The notes beneath the pieces were generated by a model, which was not told where the DNA came from, searched no databases, and worked only from the letters and a program-made list of their open reading frames with translations. This document shows positions 27,743-34,507 of a stretch of 34,507 bases of DNA, in pieces. The DNA comes from Promethearchaeota archaeon (lineage in GTDB: Archaea > Asgardarchaeota > Lokiarchaeia > Sigyniarchaeales > SOKP01). A program made the translations under genes and the position numbers. Where the stretch lies: the NCBI GenBank assembly GCA_019894885.1, contig JAGXNP010000011.1:1-34507 (forward strand). Reading direction: 5' to 3'. Within the stretch, counting starts at the first letter, position 1. Each line of letters opens with the position of its first letter.

Positions 27743-29776
27743 TTATATTTTAGTAATTCTAACGATAGTGGAGAAATAAGCTCCCGAAAGTCCTGATTCC
27801 TCTGACATTTCAGGTGTGAAAATATTAACATTCTTGTAATCTGTGTGAGCAAAAGGAATTCCTGAGTAAATCAAGGCTGTACCGGGTTTTAAATCAGAAT
27901 TCTCTCCTAAAATATATTTAGCTTCGCCATACTTATTTGAAACTAATACTTTTTGATCTGGAGTTAAACAAAGCGATTTTACATCCATTGGATTTATAAA
28001 AATAGTGCCAAAAATACTTGAGTATTCTTCATGAAGGGGACCTATTTGAGAATGTATGAAATATTTATGTGCTTGTGAAAGCAAATAGAATTCATCTTCC
28101 TTACGCTGGAGTAAAATATCTAAATTTTGGTTAAAAATTTCGATATCGGGTTGATGAATTTGAATTTTACCATTTGAGGTTGGAAATATTGAGTTATTAA
28201 AAGGAACATCATTAAAGTCGAAAGGTATATAATATCCTTTAGTTCTGAGATCTTCTTGAATGACTTTAGGCAATAATCCGCAACACTTCTTAAAGATGTC
28301 TTCTTGAGTTTCTTGAAAAATAGAATTGTCATTCCATCCTATTTTTCCAGCTAATTGTTGAAAAAATTCATAATTGGAACTACATTCCGGATATGGGCAA
28401 GGACCTCCTTGATTTATAGATATACCAGGGATAAAATATGGTGTAATTAAATCATCGGTTTCAAGGTCGAATTTTACCGGTATAACAATATCTGCGAATT
28501 TAGTTGTCTCGTTCAAAAACATGTCTAGCACGACGGTATATAGATCTTCTCTTAATAATGATTTTTCAAGAATGCTTTGATTTGGAAGAGAACTCACGGG
28601 ATTAACATTATATACGAATAACATTTTATATTGGTTGGAATGTAAAGAAGACCCGAGATTTATAAGTGGAATCCTCCTACTTTGTGAAATTTGATCTGAA
28701 TTTGTTATATAATCGATAATTGGTCCCTTAAAATCTCGGTTAAAGCCACTTTGAGAAAAAAGGAATCCAGATCCTTGATATCCAAAATTTCCCAGGAATA
28801 CTTGAATTAAAGCGATTGAATTTAAGTTTCTTCCCCCGTAAAAATATTTTTGAGGACCAAATCCTGCAATGAAAAGAGTTCTTTGTTTGTTATCAATAAG
28901 AAGATTTAAAAATTCATGCAAATTTTCGCTATTAAGACCAGTAAGATGGAAAATTTTATCTTCATCGATTTTTTCAACTTTATCGACTAGATTGGTGTAA
29001 TTATTGACATGCTGACTTAAAAAATTTTGATCGTATGTTCCTGAATTAACTAATTTATTTAAAACATATTTAGCAATTAGAAAATCAGTACCAGGGAAAG
29101 GTTGCAGAACTAGATCAGCACATTCTGCTAACTTAGTTCTTACTGGGTTCACAACGATTAGTTTCGAACCATTCCTAATTGCTTTCTTAACTAGGAAGTA
29201 TGCGTGATTATTTCGATCGGCTAGATTACTCCCCCATACTACAATTAAACGATTATTGGGATTAGCTATTTGAAAAGGATTTGTTGTAGAATAGTTCCCG
29301 AACATTCTTTCTAACGCGAAACATCCCGCTTCATTGCAGGTACCTTCACTTGTTATGGTTGCTCCAAGTTTACGAAAGAATCGAAAAGAAGAATACATAG
29401 AAATCAAACCACTATTTCCCGCATAGTAAGCTGCTATAATAGAAGAAGGTTTATATTTTTCTTTAATAGTGGTTAATTGAGTTGAGATAAGATTTAACGC
29501 TTCTTCAAGACTTACTGAAGTAAAGGAATTTTTACCCTTAACACCCGTCCGAATTAAAGGATTTTTAATTCTTTGGGAATGGTATAACATTTTTTCTCTG
29601 TTATTTAATTTCGGGCAGAAAAAGCCTCTAGTGAAAGGATGCTCCTTTAAAGGTTTAGCGATTATAAGTTTTTTCTCGGGAGCTTGATCGTTCCACTCTC
29701 CTATAAATACACATGACCCATAGCAATCTTTAGAGCACGTTCCATATCTTTTTTTCAGTTCAAAACTATTATTCAA
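27743..29776 (-). CDS. Molybdopterin oxidoreductase (DMSO reductase superfamily)
   Basis: N-terminal 4Fe-4S Cys pattern GTCSKDCYGSC...FFCPKL; SEGTCNEAGC; VVWGSNLADRNNHAYFLVKKAIRNGSKLIVVNPVRTKLAECADLVLQPFPGTD; C-terminal molydop-binding domain (SSIFGTIFINPMDVKSLCLTPDQKVLVSNKYGEAKY). Confidence 0.9.
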   Translation of the reverse strand: MNNSFELKKRYGTCSKDCYGSCVFIGEWNDQAPEKKLIIAKPLKEHPFTRGFFCPKLNNREKMLYHSQRIKNPLIRTGVKGKNSFTSVSLEEALNLISTQLTTIKEKYKPSSIIAAYYAGNSGLISMYSSFRFFRKLGATITSEGTCNEAGCFALERMFGNYSTTNPFQIANPNNRLIVVWGSNLADRNNHAYFLVKKAIRNGSKLIVVNPVRTKLAECADLVLQPFPGTDFLIAKYVLNKLVNSGTYDQNFLSQHVNNYTNLVDKVEKIDEDKIFHLTGLNSENLHEFLNLLIDNKQRTLFIAGFGPQKYFYGGRNLNSIALIQVFLGNFGYQGSGFLFSQSGFNRDFKGPIIDYITNSDQISQSRRIPLINLGSSLHSNQYKMLFVYNVNPVSSLPNQSILEKSLLREDLYTVVLDMFLNETTKFADIVIPVKFDLETDDLITPYFIPGISINQGGPCPYPECSSNYEFFQQLAGKIGWNDNSIFQETQEDIFKKCCGLLPKVIQEDLRTKGYYIPFDFNDVPFNNSIFPTSNGKIQIHQPDIEIFNQNLDILLQRKEDEFYLLSQAHKYFIHSQIGPLHEEYSSIFGTIFINPMDVKSLCLTPDQKVLVSNKYGEAKYILGENSDLKPGTALIYSGIPFAHTDYKNVNIFTPEMSEESGLSGAYFSTIVRITKI

Positions 29777-29807
29777 ACTTCTAAGCGCCTGACTTATAGA
29801 TTTTTGG

Positions 29808-31010
29808 TCACTCTTCTCTTAAATCGTGTAGTACTAAACCGGATAAAAGTTTAGGATCGAACCAGGTCGATTTTGGAGGCATTACTCCCCCAGAATCAGC
29901 AATTGATTCTAGATCTCTTATATCAACAGGGAATAGGTTGAAGAAAATGTCATTTCCCTTATCTGTAATGTATTTTTCCATAATAGTCGGATCTTGAACA
30001 CCACCAACAAAAAAGATGTTATCATCAGCACGTACATTTAAAATTCCTAAAATTGGCTCCAGAACCTTATCTTGAAGGATGGCTACATCTAAACTATCTC
30101 TCTTTGAGTTGAAAGTTTTATCTTTAGCAATCAACTCAAACCATTTTCCCCTAATGCAAATAGCAATTGTATTTTTCCTCTCCGGATTGAAGGCTTTATT
30201 AACTTTTCTAACTTCAAAGACTTTTTCTAATTTCTCTATGAAGTTATCCTCATCATCCCTTAATTTCCTGATTACGCGATTATAAGGCAAAATCCGTATT
30301 TGATCGTCTGAAGCCACATAAGACAGTAAATATTGCCATGGCGCATCAGGTTTTTCGGTTTTATTTCCATTTTTTAATTGATGTTTACGATACTCTGCTG
30401 CGCTCGCTGCTCTATGATGCCCATCTGCGATATATATTTTTTTATTCTCGAATAAATTGGCTAACTTGTTAATTATAGTAGAATCTGTTTCTTGCCACAA
30501 TATATGATGATAACCATATTTTTCGAAATCGTATTTAGGTTTCCCTTTTTTAATTTGTGTAATAAGTTTTTTAATCTCAATATCGGCACGAAAAACTGAC
30601 CATACAAGACCAGCGGCTACATTAGTACTCTCAATATGCCTAGTCCGGTCCTTAAGTGGTTTTTCTCTAGTGTATTCGTGTTTGACGATATTACTTTTTT
30701 CGTAATCGTCAAGAGCTACTCCCATAATTAAACCTTCTTGATTAAATTCGCCAGATTCTTGACGATAAACAAAAATACAGGGATATTCTTCTCGGACGAT
30801 TATATAGGACTCCTTAAACCGCTCATAAGCCGATAAAGCATTATGATATAATTCATCTCCTTCACCATCAGGTAAAATCAAATGAATGAGCGAATTGTTG
30901 TTGTGCTTTAATTCTTCCTCTTCTTCTTTTCCTATTACATCATAAGGATTTGTGGTAAATTCGATTGGGTTATTAGGACAATAGGGACGTAGAGTAGAAA
31001 TTTTAACCAT
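29808..31010 (-). CDS. DUF1015 family protein
   Basis: LRPYCPNNP...NPYDVIGKEEEEE, YIADGHHRAASAAEYR, RILPYNRVIRKL, FNLFPVDIRDLESIADSGGVMPPKSTWFDPKLLSGLVLHDL are typical of DUF1015. Confidence 0.87.
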   Translation of the reverse strand: MVKISTLRPYCPNNPIEFTTNPYDVIGKEEEEELKHNNNSLIHLILPDGEGDELYHNALSAYERFKESYIIVREEYPCIFVYRQESGEFNQEGLIMGVALDDYEKSNIVKHEYTREKPLKDRTRHIESTNVAAGLVWSVFRADIEIKKLITQIKKGKPKYDFEKYGYHHILWQETDSTIINKLANLFENKKIYIADGHHRAASAAEYRKHQLKNGNKTEKPDAPWQYLLSYVASDDQIRILPYNRVIRKLRDDEDNFIEKLEKVFEVRKVNKAFNPERKNTIAICIRGKWFELIAKDKTFNSKRDSLDVAILQDKVLEPILGILNVRADDNIFFVGGVQDPTIMEKYITDKGNDIFFNLFPVDIRDLESIADSGGVMPPKSTWFDPKLLSGLVLHDLREE

Positions 31011-31116
31011 AATATGATTTAGAAGTTATTAACTTATTAATTAGTTTCTGTTAGAATAAATAACTACAAAATATACTATCTTAAAGGAGAGATTCTAAGT
31101 TAATTAATGAGTAAAT

Positions 31117-31608
31117 TCAATCTAAAACGATATTACCCTCTATCTTTAATAAGCTCCTTTTTAGATTGGTTTGCCAATCTTCATCCATTTTCCCCATAAA
31201 TCCACCAAGCGTCCCATCTTTTTTTATAACTCGATGACAAGGTATAACCAAAGGTAACGGATTATTCCTAAGAACACCCCCTACAGCTCGGTAAGCTTTT
31301 GAATTAATTCTTTTTGCTAAGTCTGAATAAGTAGTTATTTCACCCGGTTTAGTTTTTAGAAGTGCTTTTAAAACGCTTTCAGAAAATGGAGTATTGAAAG
31401 TATTATCAAGATCAAACAATATGCCTATTTCTTTTAAACTTTTGAATAAATCTGTTTTACCATCCTTCAAGAATGCGTTGATAATATTTTGCATTTCCAG
31501 TAAAATGGAAATTACTTTTTGATCATTAATATCAGCCAATTTTAGTTTTTTATTCTTTAGATACTTTAAAATATCCGATTCGTCTTTAAAAAAATCGATC
31601 TTTCTCAA
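31117..31608 (-). CDS. ogt: Methylated-DNA--[protein]-cysteine S-methyltransferase
   Basis: GEITTYSDLAKRINSKAYRAVGGVLRNNPLPLVIPCHRVIKKDGTLGGFMG includes the catalytic PCHRV motif. Confidence 0.93.
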   Translation of the reverse strand: MRKIDFFKDESDILKYLKNKKLKLADINDQKVISILLEMQNIINAFLKDGKTDLFKSLKEIGILFDLDNTFNTPFSESVLKALLKTKPGEITTYSDLAKRINSKAYRAVGGVLRNNPLPLVIPCHRVIKKDGTLGGFMGKMDEDWQTNLKRSLLKIEGNIVLD

Positions 31609-31846
31609 ATTTATAATATTTTGAGTCTTCTTATAGTCATAAAGAATAAATATATATGGATCAATAACTTCTGGTTTAAAATAATAAACGGGAATTTCAA
31701 ATAACCTCTACTTCGAAAAGTATATAAATTGAATCTATTATCTCAATAATAACAAGAATTGGTATTAATGGTTATAATATAAATATATATATTAAATATT
31801 AGAAGAAGTTATAATAGTTTTAATTAAAAATATAAGAAAATAAACC

Positions 31847-32884
31847 ATGCCTGATGATCTTAAAAATGCGATAGATGGAATCGAATCGAGCGAAAAAGAA
31901 ACAGCAGTTCTTCAGTCTAAGATTGACAGATTACAGGAATTGCTAGAGAAACAAAAAAGAGTTATACAGAGTCAAGATGATGTTATCGAAGAGCAAAAAG
32001 TAAATATCGCAAGAATGTATGATGTTCCAGAAGACGTGCTGGAATTAAAAGAGTTAATAGGAACTCAAAGAGCATTGCTTAACGAGAGAGAAAAAGAGTA
32101 TGATCTTGCGAAAGGTGAAGTTCTTGCAACGAAGAAAGAATTAGAATTTATGCAAAGACAAAATGTACCCGCTCAGAAACGATTGGATGAGAGTTTTGAT
32201 GAAATTGGGAACCTTAAAGCAAAATTAGCAGAAAAAAAATCTGAATTAATTCTAAAAAATAGTACCATTAAATCTTTAGAAAATAAAGTAAAAGAACTTC
32301 AAGCGTTCGCTGATAAATTACAAGCAGAACAAGTAAAATTATTGACTGATATGGAACAGAAGTGGAAAAAAGAAGTCGAACAACTTAGAACTGTTCGTAT
32401 CGAAGAAAAACAAGAACTCATGGGCAAAATATCAGATTTAGATACATTTCTTTTAGATAGTAAATTGGTATCAACTGAAGCAACCTCAGAAGCTAAAGAC
32501 GTAAAGTCTAGATTTTCGGAAATTCGTAGTAGACAAGAAGAACTTCTAAATAAGTTAGAAGACGCTTTAGAAAAAAGGCGAGAAGCAGACGAAGCTTTAA
32601 GAAATACGAAACATGAGATGGAAGATCTCCAGGAGTTTAAGAAAAATAACCTGAAGAAGATTAATTATTACAATAAATTAACAGCTTTAATGGAACATGA
32701 AGCTCAATTTAAAGCGTTTTTGATTGTAGAACAAGTTGGATCAATGACTGTAGATGTTTTACGAAATGCTCTTGGTTCTCCCATTGTGCTTGTCAAAAAG
32801 ATTGTTCAGAATTTGATAGATGTGGATCTTTTTGAAATTAACGAAACAGGAAAGATTTTTGTAAAAAAACAAGAAGAAGCTTAA
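31847..32884 (+). CDS. Long coiled-coil protein with C-terminal winged-helix-like domain
   Basis: About 270 residues of charged heptad-like sequence followed by HEAQFKAFLIVEQVGSMTVDVLRNALGSPIVLVKKIVQNLIDVDLFEINETGKIFVK (winged-helix pattern). Confidence 0.75.
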   Translation: MPDDLKNAIDGIESSEKETAVLQSKIDRLQELLEKQKRVIQSQDDVIEEQKVNIARMYDVPEDVLELKELIGTQRALLNEREKEYDLAKGEVLATKKELEFMQRQNVPAQKRLDESFDEIGNLKAKLAEKKSELILKNSTIKSLENKVKELQAFADKLQAEQVKLLTDMEQKWKKEVEQLRTVRIEEKQELMGKISDLDTFLLDSKLVSTEATSEAKDVKSRFSEIRSRQEELLNKLEDALEKRREADEALRNTKHEMEDLQEFKKNNLKKINYYNKLTALMEHEAQFKAFLIVEQVGSMTVDVLRNALGSPIVLVKKIVQNLIDVDLFEINETGKIFVKKQEEA

Positions 32885-32929
32885 CTTGAATTTATTTTTA
32901 CCTTATTCTTAGCAACTTTTTTAAATATT

Positions 32930-33307
32930 CTAAATTTTAGCTAAATCTTTATAAAGGTTTGGTAGAAGCTTTAAAAATTTACTATCTTGAGTTTGGTCGA
33001 GTATTTCAGAAGCTATAGTTTTTAATATTTCTCGATACTTGCTGGGTTTTTCATCCCTTCGTAATAATAACGCAACGACATAATTTTCAACGCTAATATA
33101 GTCGTCACCTACTCCTGAAAAGAAGGAAACAACTTTATTGTTCTTTAAGCTTATCGATGCAAACCCTGGCTTTAAGCTTTGATATCGATGTGAAGAATAC
33201 ACTTGTGTAAGCAAGTTATTTGTGATTTTTAGGTTTTCTGGATAAAAACCTTCATTAATAGGACCAATTTCATTGTCCCACCGAATTATAAGAATTCCGA
33301 CTGGCAA
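32930..33307 (-). CDS. Small longin/roadblock-like domain protein
   Basis: MPVGILIIRWDNEIGPINEGFYP...SISLKNNKVVSFFSGVGDDYISVENYVVALLLRRDEKPSKYREILKTIASEIL shows a beta-rich N-terminus (IIRWDNEIGP) plus amphipathic helices. Fold assignment is from pattern only. Confidence 0.6.
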   Translation of the reverse strand: MPVGILIIRWDNEIGPINEGFYPENLKITNNLLTQVYSSHRYQSLKPGFASISLKNNKVVSFFSGVGDDYISVENYVVALLLRRDEKPSKYREILKTIASEILDQTQDSKFLKLLPNLYKDLAKI

Positions 33308-33619
33308 GAAATAAACCTCGAAGAAGACTATTAATTTACTTATTTTGATTTATTATAAGTTTAATATCTTGTTATTATTTATTTATTTTTATTTTTAGAA
33401 TGTAACTTGTTCATTCATTAATAGTTAGTTCCTTACTAATTATAAAAGTGAATTAATATGTAGATATTAAAGAGTAAGCAAAGCATATTTAGAAACCTTA
33501 GAGCTAAGGTAAAACTTAAATTAAAACTAAAATTTCTCAATAGTACACTTAAAACCTATTAGATTTAATAAAAAACACCTTATTTTTCTCATTCAAATAA
33601 CATCAAATTATAAAAAATT

Positions 33620-33739
33620 GGCGGGATTACCGAGTCTGGTCAAAGGTCTTTTGGTTTAGAAGGGTCAAGACCGATTATAGGTGCTGGACTTAAGATCCAG
33701 TGGCAAAGGCCTTCGGGAGTTCGAATCTCCCTCCCGCCA
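33620..33739 (+). tRNA. tRNA-Leu(UAA), class II, with an apparent 35-nt intron at a non-canonical position between D arm and anticodon arm
   Basis: Acceptor GGCGGGA/TCCCGCC, D arm ACCG...AGGT, anticodon arm CTGGA-CTTAAGA-TCCAG, variable arm GGCAAAGGCC, T arm GGGAG-TTCGAAT-CTCCC, discriminator A. Removing about 33648-33682 gives contiguous TCAAAGGT-GCTGGACTTAAGATCCAG. Confidence 0.87.
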
Positions 33740-33849
33740 CATTCTTTTCTATTATAATTTTCCTCTATGAAGATAGATCTCTAAAAAGAATAAAATTCAT
33801 ATTTTCATTATTTCTTATTTAATATTAATATAATTTAATAGGGATTGAA

Positions 33850-34507
33850 ATGAAATTAATTGAAATTATTGGTTTAGAAGCAAAACACGCCAAACTTTTA
33901 GAGAAAGCTGGCATAAAGGAGGTCGAAGAACTGCTTTCTCTTAGTTACTATCAGATTAAACAATTGGCGAGAAGCATAGGAGTTGCTGTGAAAACCCTTG
34001 ATACATGGCAAGAACACGCTGATTTAATGCGAATTGTAGGAATTACTCCGGAACTAGCGAATGCAATAAATATTATTGGAATTGATTCTGTTAAAGAATT
34101 TGCATACCGAAATCCAAAAACAATTGTTGAAAAGTTAAAACAATTAAAAAATGAAAATTCAAAAATCTTGACAAAAGTACCTACAATAAAGACTATCGAA
34201 AACTGGATTATTGAAGCAAAAAAATTAGCAGATGTGCCTAAAAAAGGGGAAAAGGTTAAAAAGAAGCCAGCCCCTAAGAAAGAGCAACCCCCTAAAGAGA
34301 CTCCGGATTCAACAATACCAATCATTCCAAACTATAAACCATTTGAACCGTTTGAAAAAGATTATGGCAAATATGGACCTGATTATTGGAATAGTAAATG
34401 GGATACTGCCCCCATCATCTATACTGGACGAGCGTTAAGGGGGGAATCTTATAACAAACAAATAGATGTAGATGTAAAAACGTTCATAAAGAAAAACGAT
34501 GCTATTC
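33850..34507 (+). CDS. DUF4332-like helix-hairpin-helix protein, truncated by the window end
   Basis: Open frame from ATG 33850 to the window end: MKLIEIIGLEAKHAKLLEKAGIKEVEELLSLSYYQIKQLARSIGVAVKTLDTWQEHADLMRIVGITPELANAINIIGIDSVKEF..., a DUF4332/HhH pattern. Not in the supplied ORF track, presumably because it lacks a stop. Confidence 0.82.
   Translation, partial: MKLIEIIGLEAKHAKLLEKAGIKEVEELLSLSYYQIKQLARSIGVAVKTLDTWQEHADLMRIVGITPELANAINIIGIDSVKEFAYRNPKTIVEKLKQLKNENSKILTKVPTIKTIENWIIEAKKLADVPKKGEKVKKKPAPKKEQPPKETPDSTIPIIPNYKPFEPFEKDYGKYGPDYWNSKWDTAPIIYTGRALRGESYNKQIDVDVKTFIKKNDAI

Noticed and set aside
31771-31817. Repeated GTTATAAT motif and AT-rich TATA-like tract upstream of the coiled-coil gene
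   Set aside because: Too AT-rich a background to distinguish a real promoter or operator from chance by eye.
33951-34325. 124-aa minus-strand ORF and overlapping 34232-34438 plus-strand ORF
   Set aside because: Both lie in other frames of the open DUF4332-like reading frame at 33850-34507, which has clear domain-like sequence.
1-34507. CRISPR arrays, rRNA genes, transposases or prophage genes
   Set aside because: No regularly spaced repeats, rRNA-like segments, transposase or phage structural motifs were seen on reading the window. The only clear duplication is the transporter fragment.

Overview
AT-rich, gene-dense window, most likely from an archaeon. Support for archaea: two geranylgeranyl-reductase-like flavoproteins, a class II tRNA-Leu(UAA) apparently split by a non-canonical intron, and a small longin/roadblock-like protein next to a coiled-coil/winged-helix protein. 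An Asgard/Loki-type origin is plausible but is inference only. The left half (about 1-17.3 kb) is a carbohydrate catabolism island: 3' end of a GH2 beta-galactosidase, Gfo/Idh/MocA oxidoreductase, GH4 enzyme, rhamnulokinase, GPH sugar symporter, GH78 alpha-L-rhamnosidase, L-rhamnose isomerase, tungsten-type aldehyde:ferredoxin oxidoreductase (AOR), class II aldolase, ChbG/YdjC deacetylase, DUF3604/PHP-like protein and GH20 beta-hexosaminidase. The middle carries two divergent FAD reductases, small membrane proteins, a DMT-family transporter with a decayed partial duplicate about 2 kb downstream, and a metallo-beta-lactamase-fold protein. The right part has a serine-biosynthesis-like set (class V aminotransferase, SerA, DUF1015), a molybdopterin oxidoreductase, an MGMT-type methyltransferase, the coiled-coil and longin-like genes, the tRNA-Leu, and a DUF4332-like ORF running off the window end that is missing from the ORF track. 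The most interesting signal is a bacterial-style phosphorylative rhamnose pathway with an AOR gene inserted between isomerase and aldolase, suggesting ferredoxin-linked lactaldehyde oxidation. The tRNA insertion and the transporter pseudogene are the next best. No CRISPR array, rRNA or transposase was seen.
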